Assembly (NCBI RefSeq): GCF_010729105.1
Contig: NZ_AP022573.1
Span: 620,001-684,000 of the forward strand
Source: Mycobacterium saskatchewanense
GTDB lineage: Bacteria; Actinomycetota; Actinomycetes; Mycobacteriales; Mycobacteriaceae
DNA length: 64,000 nucleotides
Direction: 5' to 3'
A program made the translations under genes and the position numbers. The notes under the pieces are model-generated. The model was not told where the DNA came from and did not search any database. It was given only the letters and a program-made list of their open reading frames with translations. Below, in pieces: positions 1-7,658 of this stretch (position 1 is the stretch's first letter; every line of letters starts with the position of its first letter).

Positions 1-2
1 CC

Positions 3-773
3 ATCCCGGTGCGGGTCTACCACCCGCACGGCGAGGCCGGCCGCGACCGGCCCGGGATCGTCTTCTACCACGGCGGCGGGTTCGTGCTGTGCGACATCGA
101 ATCCCACGACGGCTTCTGTCGCGCCCTGGCCCGCGGTACCGACGCAGTCGTCGTGTCCGTCGGCTACCGCCTCGCACCCGAGCACCCCGCGCCGGCGGCC
201 GCGCTGGACGCCCGCGCCGCGTTCCGGTGGGTGACCGACCACGCCGCCGAGCTCGGCATCGACCCGGCGCGCACCGCCGTCGCCGGAGACAGCGCCGGCG
301 GCAACCTCGCCGCGGTCACCGCGATCCTCTGCCGCGAACACGGCGTCGCCGGGCCCGCCGCGCAACTCCTCATCTATCCGGTGATCGACCCCACCTTCGA
401 CACCGACAGCTACCGGAACTGCGGCACCGGCTACTTCCTCACCGCCGCCGCCATGCGGTGGTACTGGCGCCAATACCTCTCCGGCAAAACATCTTTCGAC
501 CAGCACCTGGTCGCGCCGGCACGCGCGGCGTCACACGCGGACCTGCCGCCGGCCGTCATCGTCACCGCGGGCCTGGATCCCCTGCACAGCGAGGGCTGTG
601 ATTACGCCCGCCGGCTGCGCGACGCGGGCGTTCCCGTGGTGCACCGCGATTTCCCCGGCTTGTTCCACGGTTTCCTCACCATCGCGTCCTTCCCGCCGGC
701 GGCCTCGGCGCGCGACCTGATCTACGCGGACCTGCGGGCCCTGCTGGAGCCGACCCGCTGCGAGGCGCCATGA
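3..773 (+). CDS. alpha/beta hydrolase (HSL/Lip-type esterase), 5' end outside window
   Basis: Carboxylesterase of the hormone-sensitive-lipase group. The oxyanion-hole motif HGGGF lies about 20 residues into the visible part, the nucleophile elbow is GDSAGG, and the likely acid and base lie in GLDPLHSEG and GLFHGF near the C-terminus. A GTG at 9 could start translation, but the frame is open to the window edge and the visible N-terminus (IPVRVYHP) is typical of the interior of this family, so the gene is probably cut. Its stop overlaps the start of the next gene (ATGA), which indicates co-translation with the monooxygenase. An esterase next to a Baeyer-Villiger enzyme would suit hydrolysis of the ester or lactone product; that link is inference. 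Confidence 0.88.
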   Translation: MPVRVYHPHGEAGRDRPGIVFYHGGGFVLCDIESHDGFCRALARGTDAVVVSVGYRLAPEHPAPAAALDARAAFRWVTDHAAELGIDPARTAVAGDSAGGNLAAVTAILCREHGVAGPAAQLLIYPVIDPTFDTDSYRNCGTGYFLTAAAMRWYWRQYLSGKTSFDQHLVAPARAASHADLPPAVIVTAGLDPLHSEGCDYARRLRDAGVPVVHRDFPGLFHGFLTIASFPPAASARDLIYADLRALLEPTRCEAP

Positions 774-2371
774 CAGCCCCGACCGATGCCGACGTGATCG
801 TGATCGGCGCGGGCTTCGCCGGGCTTTACGCGGTGCACCGGGCCGCGTCCGCCGGACTGTCGGTGATCGGCGTCGAGGCCGCGCCCGACGTCGGCGGCAC
901 CTGGTACTGGAACCGGTACCCGGGCGCGCGGTGCGACGTCGAGAGCGTCGACTACTCCTACTCTTTCGACGAAGAACTCCAGCAGACCTGGACATGGACC
1001 GAACGCTTCGCCGCCCAAGCCGAGATTCTCGCCTACCTGCGCCACGTCGCCGACCGGTTCGACCTGCGGCGCCATTACCGGTTCGGGGTCGACGTCGTCG
1101 GCGCCGCCTTCGACCGCGGCCGGTGGCGGGTGCGCACCGGGGACGGCCGGACCCACGCCGCCCAGTTCCTGATCTGCGCGACGGGTTGCCTGTCCGTGGT
1201 CAATCGCCCCGCCATCGGCGGCGCCGACGACTTCGCCGGCGAGGTGTACTTCACCGCCGAGTGGCCCCGCGAGGAACCCGACCTGCGCGGCAAGCGGGTC
1301 GGCCTGATCGGCACCGGATCGTCTGGCATCCAAGCCGTTCCGATCGTCGCCGCCCAGGCGGACGCCCTGGTGGTGTTCCAACGCTCGCCGAACTACAGCA
1401 TCCCGATGCCCAACCGCCCCTGGACGCCCGAGGAGCAGCGAGAGATCCAGGAGCGGTATCCCGAGCGCCGCCGCGCCTCGGCCTACGCGACGTCGGGCAC
1501 ACCGCACGGCACCTATCACAAGAAGGCGGTCGACACCGAACCGCAGGAGCGCGACGATGCGCTGTGGCGGCGCTGGCGCGAGGGCGGCGTGCTGTTCGCC
1601 AAGACGTTCCCCGACCAGAATTCCGACCTCGCCGCCAACCACATCGCCCGGGAGTTCGCCGAGGAACGCATCCGCGAGATCGTCGACGACCCCGCCGTCG
1701 CCGCCGACCTCATTCCCGTCGACCATCCGATCGGCACGAAGCGAATCTGTACCGACGCAGGCTATTACGCCACCTTCAATCGCGACAACGTGCGGCTGGT
1801 CAACCTGCGCCGCGAGCCCATCGAGGCGATCACCGCCGACGGCGTGCGAACCAGCGCCGCGACCTACCCGTGCGAAGTGCTCATCTTCGCCACCGGGTTC
1901 GACGCGCTGACCGGCGCGCTGACGCGGATCGATCCCGAGGGGCCCGGGGGAGCGCGGCTGCGCGACATCTGGGCCGACGGCCCCCTGACCTTCCTCGGGC
2001 TGATGGTGCCCGGCCTGCCGAACATGTTCACCATCAGCGGCCCCGGCAGCCCGTCGGTGCTGGCCAACATGGTGCTGCACGCCGAGGTACAGGTCGACTG
2101 GGTGATGGAACTGATGCTGACCGCCCGGCGCCGGGGGGTGACGGAGGTGGAACCGCGCCGCGACGCCGCCCAGGCTTGGACCGACCATGTCGCGCAGGCG
2201 GCCGAACGGACGCTGTACCTCAAGGCGGCCTCGTCGTGGTACCTGGGCGCCAACATCGAAGGCAAGAAGCGGACCTTCATGCCCTACGCCGGCGGGTTCG
2301 GCACCTACCGGCGCCACTGCGACGAGGTGGCACGGCAAGGCTACGCCGGGCTGGTTCTGACGACGCGATAA
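770..2371 (+). CDS. Baeyer-Villiger-type flavin monooxygenase with altered fingerprint
   Basis: FAD/NADPH-dependent monooxygenase of 533 residues, the usual length for single-component Baeyer-Villiger enzymes. The FAD Rossmann motif is GAGFAGLY near residue 10, followed by the family signature GGTWYWNRYPGARCD. The second (NADPH) Rossmann motif is GTGSSG near residue 180. The family fingerprint FxGxxxHxxxW is present at residues 155-165, but the histidine position (161) is Phe (FAGEVYFTAEW). The enzyme may therefore differ in NADPH handling or act as another class B flavin monooxygenase. The ATG overlaps the esterase stop by 4 nt, so the two are probably one operon. The substrate is unknown. 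Confidence 0.88.
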   Translation: MTAPTDADVIVIGAGFAGLYAVHRAASAGLSVIGVEAAPDVGGTWYWNRYPGARCDVESVDYSYSFDEELQQTWTWTERFAAQAEILAYLRHVADRFDLRRHYRFGVDVVGAAFDRGRWRVRTGDGRTHAAQFLICATGCLSVVNRPAIGGADDFAGEVYFTAEWPREEPDLRGKRVGLIGTGSSGIQAVPIVAAQADALVVFQRSPNYSIPMPNRPWTPEEQREIQERYPERRRASAYATSGTPHGTYHKKAVDTEPQERDDALWRRWREGGVLFAKTFPDQNSDLAANHIAREFAEERIREIVDDPAVAADLIPVDHPIGTKRICTDAGYYATFNRDNVRLVNLRREPIEAITADGVRTSAATYPCEVLIFATGFDALTGALTRIDPEGPGGARLRDIWADGPLTFLGLMVPGLPNMFTISGPGSPSVLANMVLHAEVQVDWVMELMLTARRRGVTEVEPRRDAAQAWTDHVAQAAERTLYLKAASSWYLGANIEGKKRTFMPYAGGFGTYRRHCDEVARQGYAGLVLTTR

Positions 2372-2375
2372 TCGA

Positions 2376-2602
2376 AACCGTTCACGATCGCCACCCGCGG
2401 GGTTTTGTCCGCGTCGTCGGGCCGCTCGGGTGTGGACAGGATGAGCGCCAGCGGCTTGTCCACGTAGTTCAGGTACGTCACGCGGTGCCGTCGCACGTCG
2501 TCGAGGAAGCGGGACGGCGAGAACCGGGCCGGGGCCATGGCGGCACCGCTGCCGATGGCGGCCAGTCGGCGGCAATTCCGTTGGAATGGAACAGCGACGG
2601 GT
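2376..2602 (-). pseudogene. fragment of an acyl-CoA synthetase (fadD), middle part
   Basis: Read on the minus strand, this stretch gives pieces typical of mycobacterial FadD enzymes: LFHSNGIAADW in one frame, then GAAMAPARFSPSRFLDDVRR, RVTYLNYVDKPLALIL and TPERPDDADKTPRVA in another. The frame change and the absence of the AMP-binding P-loop and of the C-terminal domain show a dead fragment. Its end overlaps the 3' end of the monooxygenase. It faces the other fadD scrap at 2664-2768. Recognition is by motif memory, not alignment. Confidence 0.65.
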
Positions 2603-2663
2603 AGCGGACTTCGTCGGCCGTGATGTCGTACTGGACGATCAGGCTGGCGCCGCACACGATCGC

Positions 2664-2768
2664 GATCCCGTGCGCATCAACGACGAGCTGCCGGCGACGG
2701 CGACCAACAAGATCCTCAAGCGGGCGCGCGGCACCACGTACCGGCGCGCGGTTCAGGCTTCCGGTTGA
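2664..2768 (+). pseudogene. C-terminal scrap of an acyl-CoA synthetase (fadD)
   Basis: The plus-strand reading DPVRINDELPATATNKILKR followed by about 14 residues and a stop matches the extreme C-terminus of FadD-type ligases, where the lysine of TNKILKR is the adenylation-step lysine. No ligase body precedes it in this orientation; just upstream is the opposite-strand fadD fragment. It therefore looks like the end of a ligase gene broken by inversion or rearrangement. It overlaps the 3' end of the convergent transporter gene. Confidence 0.6.
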
Positions 2769-3598
2769 GGGGCTTCGCCAAAACGCGCCAGCACCAGGGT
2801 CGCCGCCACCGCGACGACGAATCCGAGCACGACGAGCCAGCCGAGGCCGTCGCGCGCCCGATCCCCGAGCCACACCACCCCGACGAAGGCGGGCGCGATC
2901 GTCTCGCCGACGACCATCCCGGCGACGGCCGTGGTCACCGACCCGCGATGCAGGGCCGAGGTGAGCAACAGGAAGCCCGCGGCCCCGCCCGCGGCCGCCG
3001 CGTACAGGGCGGGGGTGGTGTAAAAGGACCGCTTGGTGGGGTCGATCACCTCGAGCAGTCGCACGCCGATCTCGACCACGCCGAACCCGCTTCCGGCGCC
3101 CAGGCCCAGCGCGAGCGCGCGGGGCCGGTCCGGCAGCCGGCCCGCGGCAGCACCGGCGACGAAAATGACGGCCACCACGCCCAACAGCGCCCAGCCCAGT
3201 CCCGCCGGCGCCCGCCGAAAATGCCCTGGGCCCGCGGCGAGGGCGAGGACGACGAGGCTGGTACAGACCACGCCCACGGCCGTCCACTCGGCCGGCGTCA
3301 GCCGGGCCGACAGCATCCAGGCGGCGACGACGCCGGTGACCGCGATCGAGGCCGCCAACGCCGCCGCAACGACGTAGATCGGCACCAGGCGTAGCGCCGC
3401 CACCTGCAACGCAAAGCCGACGCCGTCAAGACCGACACCGGCCACGTACCGCCATTGCCGGGCGGCGCGCATCAGCAGCACCGTGTCGACGCCCGAGCCG
3501 CTGCCCGCCTCGACCGATCGTGTCGCCGCGGCCTGCAAGACGGACGCGGCGCCGTAACACACCGAGCATCCCAGCGCGAGGAAGAAGCCGACCAGCAC
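2753..3598 (-). CDS. DMT/EamA-like multispanning membrane transporter
   Basis: 281 residues with about nine or ten hydrophobic segments (for example GFFLALGCSVCYGAASVLQ at the start and LGWLVVLGFVVAVAATLVL at the end), the layout of the drug/metabolite transporter superfamily. The substrate cannot be told from sequence. The start is GTG at 3598. A TATTGT box lies 6 nt upstream on the minus strand (plus-strand 3605-3610) and no Shine-Dalgarno is visible, so a leaderless transcript is likely. The 3' end runs into the fadD remnant. It is divergent from the desaturase operon across about 230 bp. Confidence 0.75.
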   Translation of the reverse strand: MLVGFFLALGCSVCYGAASVLQAAATRSVEAGSGSGVDTVLLMRAARQWRYVAGVGLDGVGFALQVAALRLVPIYVVAAALAASIAVTGVVAAWMLSARLTPAEWTAVGVVCTSLVVLALAAGPGHFRRAPAGLGWALLGVVAVIFVAGAAAGRLPDRPRALALGLGAGSGFGVVEIGVRLLEVIDPTKRSFYTTPALYAAAAGGAAGFLLLTSALHRGSVTTAVAGMVVGETIAPAFVGVVWLGDRARDGLGWLVVLGFVVAVAATLVLARFGEAPQPEA

Positions 3599-3792
3599 AT
3601 ACCGACAATAGGTCGCGGCCCGGCGACCAGCGAAAAACTGGATGTTTGGGAACGGTGCGTGTGGGGCAAGTCACATACGCGTTTGGGCGAGTGCTTAGAA
3701 AGCGCCCTCCGGTCGTTTGAGTGAACGCATAAGACTTTTAAGCGCACTGCTGATCCCGTTAAAACACCTAATTAACAACGTAGTTCGTCGAA

Positions 3793-3831
3793 TTGTTTAA
3801 ACTCGGTGTACATCTGTGTACTCTGACGAAC
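3793..3831 (+). promoter_or_regulatory. promoter and candidate operator of the desaturase operon
   Basis: This is an unusually AT-rich gap. TTGTTT (3793-3798) could be a -35 box, and TACTCT (3819-3824) lies 7 nt before the ATG at 3832, which fits a leaderless mycobacterial promoter. The inverted repeat GTACA-TCTG-TGTAC (3808-3821) overlaps the -10 box and is a plausible repressor site. A second palindrome, GTTTAAAC, lies at 3795-3802. All assignments are by eye. Confidence 0.5.
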
Positions 3832-4929
3832 ATGGCGGAACGAGGTGCCGAACCACAGGTCCCACGCGGGCGCCGGTTGTTCCTGCGAGCCATCCGGCGG
3901 CTGTTCAGCCCGCTGCAGCCCGACGACTACCTCGAGATGATCAACCCTCTGTGGACCACCAAGGAGCTGCGCGGCAAGGTCGAGCGGGTCGAGCAGCAGG
4001 GCTCGGAAGCGGCCAGCATCCTGATCCGGCCCGGGTACGAATGGCCCGGCCACAAGCCCGGTCAATACGTACGACTCGGGGTGGTCATCGACGGCGTGTA
4101 CCACTGGCGGGCGTATTCGCTGACGTCGGACCCCCGCCCCGAAGACGGGCTGATCAGCGTCACACCGAAGAAGGTCGACGGCGGCGCGGTGTCGCCTTAC
4201 CTCGTCGAGCGGATACAGCCCGGCGACCTGGTGCGCCTGAGCGAGATCGAGGGACAGTTCACCCTTCCCGAGCCCGCACCGCCGAAGATGCTGTTCATCA
4301 GCGCCGGCAGCGGGATCACCCCGATCATCAGCATGCTGCGCAGCCTCGACCATCGCGACGAGATGGGCGACGTCCTGGTCATCCACTCCGCACGCACCCG
4401 CGAGCAGGTCATGTTCCTCTCGGTCCTGGAAGAGCTCGAAGGCCGCCACGAGGGCATGCGGCTGGACCTGCGCCTGACGTCGGAACGAGGCCGGCTGAAG
4501 CCCGGCGACCTCGACGAGGTGTGCCCGGACTGGCGGGAGCGCGAGGCCTTCTGCTCGGGACCAGAGGAGATGCTCGACGCGCTGATCGAGCACTGGGAAA
4601 GCAACGGGGTCAAAGATCGCCTGCACTTCGAACGGTTTCAGCCCAAGATCGGCGGCGACGCCAACGCCGGCGAGGGCGGCGAAGTCTGCTTCCTCGACAG
4701 TGACAAGTCGGTCGAATGTGACGGCGGGACATCGATTTTGGAGGCCGGCGAGAAGGCGGGCCTCAACCTCGCCTACGGCTGCCGAATCGGCATCTGCCAC
4801 ACCTGCGTCGGGACGCTGAAGTCGGGGAAGCTGCGCGACCTGCGGTCGGGTGACGTGACCGAGCCGACGGGTCAGGACGTGCGGATCTGCATCAACACCG
4901 CCGAAGGCGACGTGGAACTCCAACTGTGA
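3832..4929 (+). CDS. ferredoxin reductase-type electron donor for acyl desaturase (Rv3230c-like)
   Basis: NAD(P)H-dependent flavoprotein with its own [2Fe-2S] domain. The FNR-type FAD/NAD module contains RAYSLTS (flavin binding) and FISAGSGITPIISML (nucleotide binding). The C-terminal plant-type ferredoxin domain shows YGCRIGICHTC and a later Cys in RICIN. In M. tuberculosis the equivalent protein Rv3230c passes electrons to the stearoyl-CoA desaturase DesA3, and the same pairing is seen here, with the desaturase starting 17 nt downstream. ATG 3832 is preferred to the upstream TTG at 3793, which would lie inside the promoter. It probably works at the inner face of the membrane. Confidence 0.9.
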   Translation: MAERGAEPQVPRGRRLFLRAIRRLFSPLQPDDYLEMINPLWTTKELRGKVERVEQQGSEAASILIRPGYEWPGHKPGQYVRLGVVIDGVYHWRAYSLTSDPRPEDGLISVTPKKVDGGAVSPYLVERIQPGDLVRLSEIEGQFTLPEPAPPKMLFISAGSGITPIISMLRSLDHRDEMGDVLVIHSARTREQVMFLSVLEELEGRHEGMRLDLRLTSERGRLKPGDLDEVCPDWREREAFCSGPEEMLDALIEHWESNGVKDRLHFERFQPKIGGDANAGEGGEVCFLDSDKSVECDGGTSILEAGEKAGLNLAYGCRIGICHTCVGTLKSGKLRDLRSGDVTEPTGQDVRICINTAEGDVELQL

Positions 4930-4945
4930 CCGAAAGGAGCGGCTC

Positions 4946-6355
4946 GTGACAACTGCCGTGAAGAGGGGCGTGGAGAGCCCACTGTCTCGCTTGAGCGAAC
5001 AAGAGCTCGAAAAACTCGCGAAGGAATTCGACGCGATCCACGACGAGGTGTTCGCCGACCTCGGCGATCGCGACCGGCGCTACATCAAGACCGTGATCTC
5101 GGTGCAACGGCAGATCGTGGTCGCGGGCCGAGTGCTCCTGCTGGCCTCGCGCTCGAGGACGGCTTGGGTGCTGGGGACCGCCTGCCTGGGCATGGCCAAG
5201 ATCCTGGAGAACATGGAGATCGGCCACAACGTCATGCACGGCCAGTGGGACTGGATGAACGACCCGGACATCCACTCCTCGGTGTGGGACTGGGACACCG
5301 CGTCGACCGCGGAGTCGTGGAAGCACTCCCACAACTACATCCACCACACCTTCACCAACATCCTGGGCAAGGACAAGGACCTCGGCTACGAGATCATGCG
5401 GATCGACCCCAATCAGAAGTGGGCTCCGCGATACCTCTTCCAACCGCTCTACAACCTCCTGCTCACCGTGCTCTTCGAGTGGGGCGTGGCCGTCCACGAC
5501 ATGGACATCGAGGCCATTCGCAAGCACCAGAAGCCCTGGTCGGAGGTGCGCGAGGACCTGAAGGGCATCGGGGTCAAGGCGCGCGCGCAGGTCATCAAGG
5601 ACTACCTCGGCTGGCCGCTGATCAGCGCCGGCGCGTTCGCGCTCGCCCAGCTGGCGCTGCGCGGCCGTCTAGACCAGCCGTCGCAGTCGCGCCTCGGCCG
5701 GCGGCTGCGCCGGGTGTCGAACCGCGGCCGCATCGGCTCCGCCGCGAACTTCCTCGACAAGGTGGCGCCGGGCGTCGAGAGCACCTACCTGAGGACGCTG
5801 GGCGCCGACGCGCTCGCGAACGTGATCCGCAACGTGTGGGCGCACGCCATCATCTTCTGCGGGCATTTCCCCGACCAGACCTACACGTTCACGCCGGAGG
5901 AAACCGAGAATGAGACGCGCGGCGGCTGGTATGTCCGCCAGCTGCTCGGCGCCGCGAACATCGAGGGCAGCCCGTTGTTCCACGTCATCAGCGGCAACCT
6001 CGGGTATCAGGTGGAGCACCACCTCTACCCCGACATGCCCAGCAGCCGGTACTCGGAGATCGCGCCGCAGGTCAAGGACATCTGCGAGCGCTACGACCTG
6101 CCGTACAACTCCGGCCGGTTCTCCAAGCAGTGGCTCATGGTGCACCGCAGCATCTTTCGGTTGGCCTTCCCGGGAGGGAAGCCCCGGCCGAAGCCCGGAC
6201 CGTACCGCAGCGAGGTTCGCCGCCCGGAGCCCGAACAGCGGCCCAGCGAGAGCGACCGGTTCCGCGACCGCGTCCCGGCCGAGCACCCGGCGGCCGGACC
6301 CGAGCACGACTCCGGCGGGGTCTCCGTCCAGCCGCCCCCGCGCGGCAAGGACTGA
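4946..6355 (+). CDS. desA3: membrane fatty acyl-CoA desaturase (DesA3 type)
   Basis: Integral-membrane diiron desaturase predicted to introduce the delta-9 double bond into stearoyl-CoA, as known for DesA3. The three histidine clusters are visible: GHNVMH near residue 95, HSHNYIHH near 130 and VEHHLYPDMPSSRY near 355. Hydrophobic segments lie between them. At 469 residues it has a long, Pro/Arg/Glu-rich, probably disordered C-terminal tail. The GTG start at 4946 has a good ribosome site (AAAGGAG) a few bases upstream. It is co-transcribed with the reductase at 3832. Confidence 0.9.
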   Translation: MTTAVKRGVESPLSRLSEQELEKLAKEFDAIHDEVFADLGDRDRRYIKTVISVQRQIVVAGRVLLLASRSRTAWVLGTACLGMAKILENMEIGHNVMHGQWDWMNDPDIHSSVWDWDTASTAESWKHSHNYIHHTFTNILGKDKDLGYEIMRIDPNQKWAPRYLFQPLYNLLLTVLFEWGVAVHDMDIEAIRKHQKPWSEVREDLKGIGVKARAQVIKDYLGWPLISAGAFALAQLALRGRLDQPSQSRLGRRLRRVSNRGRIGSAANFLDKVAPGVESTYLRTLGADALANVIRNVWAHAIIFCGHFPDQTYTFTPEETENETRGGWYVRQLLGAANIEGSPLFHVISGNLGYQVEHHLYPDMPSSRYSEIAPQVKDICERYDLPYNSGRFSKQWLMVHRSIFRLAFPGGKPRPKPGPYRSEVRRPEPEQRPSESDRFRDRVPAEHPAAGPEHDSGGVSVQPPPRGKD

Positions 6356-6448
6356 TTCGTCTCCCCGCCGCCGGGCGAACGCGAGTAGCTTTCCCTATCT
6401 TGGACCGACGCCCGGCGCGGGGCGTCCGGCTCGGAATGGGGGAGGGCA

Positions 6449-6758
6449 ATGGCGGGGACCGAGGGTCAAGTCGTCGCCGTCACCGGCGCGAGCAGCGGCA
6501 TCGGCGAAGCGACCGCAGGGGCTGCGCCAAGAGTCCACCGACGGGGCGGTCCGGACGACGTCGATCTCACCGGGATTCGTCGACACCGAGCTGGACACCT
6601 CCATCGACGACCCGACGGCGCGCCAGCGGATACGCCAGGACATGAGCGAGTTCGGCTTGCCGCCGGCCGCCGTCGCGCGCGCCGTCGCATTCGCGATCGA
6701 ACAACCCGGTGACGTCGAGATCGGCGACCTCACCGTCCGGCCGACGGTCCAGGGCTAG
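6449..6758 (+). pseudogene. short-chain dehydrogenase with large internal deletion
   Basis: The first part reads MAGTEGQVVAVTGASSGIGE, a classic SDR N-terminus with the TGxxxGIG cofactor motif and a GGAGGG ribosome site. About 25 codons later the reading jumps to another frame with GLRQESTDGAVRTTSISPGF and FVDTELDTS, the C-terminal third of an SDR. The catalytic Ser-Tyr-Lys region is missing. An intact relative should be about 240 residues, so roughly 140 codons were lost in one deletion near 6515-6530. It is not expected to be functional. Confidence 0.8.
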
Positions 6759-7069
6759 CGGCTCCCCGGCCGGTGATCACCGGTGTCCTCCGCGAAAAGC
6801 GCTTGTCGCGTGGCGTGCGGATCGTCGAGCTGCCGCAGCCGCTCGGATTGCGACGGCGCGGCCGGCGGCATGCCATCGGGCCTGGAGCCCCACCCCGCGC
6901 CGAGATTGATCAGCCGCAACGCAAACAGCACGCCGGACGCCGTGATCGGCAAGCCCAGGTAGAGCATCCATCCCATCGGCAGGCCCGACCTGCTCAGCGC
7001 GACATAGCGAGCGAGCAGCAGTGCGGCGATCAGGCCACCGGCCAACACCACGCTGACCTTGGTCTTCAT
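6755..7069 (-). CDS. small conserved-type membrane protein, function unknown
   Basis: 104 residues. Two hydrophobic helices are visible, VVLAGGLIAALLLARYVAL near the N-terminus and GWMLYLGLPITASGVLFAL next, followed by a charged, probably cytoplasmic tail of about 45 residues. The start at MKTK (7069) is chosen because GGGAAGG lies about 10 nt upstream; an ATG seven codons earlier lacks such a site. It converges with the SDR pseudogene, and their stop codons share bases. No family recognised. Confidence 0.55.
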   Translation of the reverse strand: MKTKVSVVLAGGLIAALLLARYVALSRSGLPMGWMLYLGLPITASGVLFALRLINLGAGWGSRPDGMPPAAPSQSERLRQLDDPHATRQALFAEDTGDHRPGSR

Positions 7070-7259
7070 TCGGCCACCTTCCCGGTTCATGAGCAGCGAC
7101 AGCGGTCGTGACGCAAGTGCAAACGGCCCGCGGTGCTACCGATCCCAAGAAACGCGGGCAGCGGGAGCGTCTGGCACCGACCTTGGAGGATCCTTGGCAA
7201 GTTCTTGGAGCCGTGCGCGGCGGCCTGCGCACACGCGTCGAGCGACTACAGTGGGAACC

Positions 7260-7568
7260 ATGACCCACCGGATGCTCAGGACGGCCGCCGCGCTATGCGG
7301 CTGCGCGGCGGTGCTCCTCTTGCCGGTCGGCGCCCCGCCCGCCGGCGCGACCGCCGCGGCCGCGTCGTCACACACGACGCCCGCGCCCCCGTCGCCATCG
7401 AACCCCGGCGGTGCCCTGCCCGTCCAGCCCGTCGGCGGCGGTGGCTGCGTAATCGGACTCAACTGCGGTTGCATTCGCAACGTGACCTGCCCCGGCTCTA
7501 GGCCGCATCCCCACCCGGGCAACGCCAACAACCAGCAACACCAAGCCCCCGCGCCGGACAGCCCGTAG
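7260..7568 (+). CDS. small secreted Pro/Ala-rich protein with four cysteines
   Basis: 102 residues. The N-terminus is a Sec signal peptide (MTHRMLR then AAALCGCAAVLLLPVGAPP, likely cut after an AxA site such as AGA). The mature part is rich in Pro, Ser and Gly and holds a compact cysteine patch, GGCVIGLNCGCIRNVTCPG, that could form two disulfides. The tail is His/Pro/Gln-rich. No domain recognised. The ATG at 7260 directly starts the signal peptide. Confidence 0.6.
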   Translation: MTHRMLRTAAALCGCAAVLLLPVGAPPAGATAAAASSHTTPAPPSPSNPGGALPVQPVGGGGCVIGLNCGCIRNVTCPGSRPHPHPGNANNQQHQAPAPDSP

Positions 7569-7604
7569 GCGCTGCGGCGGCTCGTGCCCTCAACCGGTCG
7601 GCGC

Positions 7605-7654
7605 CCGGTTTCCTGTCATTTCCGGTTCCTATCATTTCCGGTTTCCTATCATTT
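7605..7654 (+). repeat. three tandem 16-17 bp repeats overlapping a promoter
   Basis: Consensus CCGGTTTCCTRTCATTT occurs three times head to tail at 7605-7621, 7622-7637 and 7638-7654. The last copy supplies TATCAT (7648-7653), 5 nt before the ATG at 7659, so it would be the -10 box of a leaderless promoter. The array may be a multi-site operator for the four-gene operon that follows, or a promoter multiplied by slippage. Confidence 0.75.
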
Positions 7655-7658
7655 GGTG

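Noticed and set aside
722..2604. Long open frames on both strands in the monooxygenase region
   Set aside because: They are Arg/Ala/Pro-rich, carry no domain, and lie wholly over a gene with complete motifs. Such frames arise from the codon bias of GC-rich DNA.
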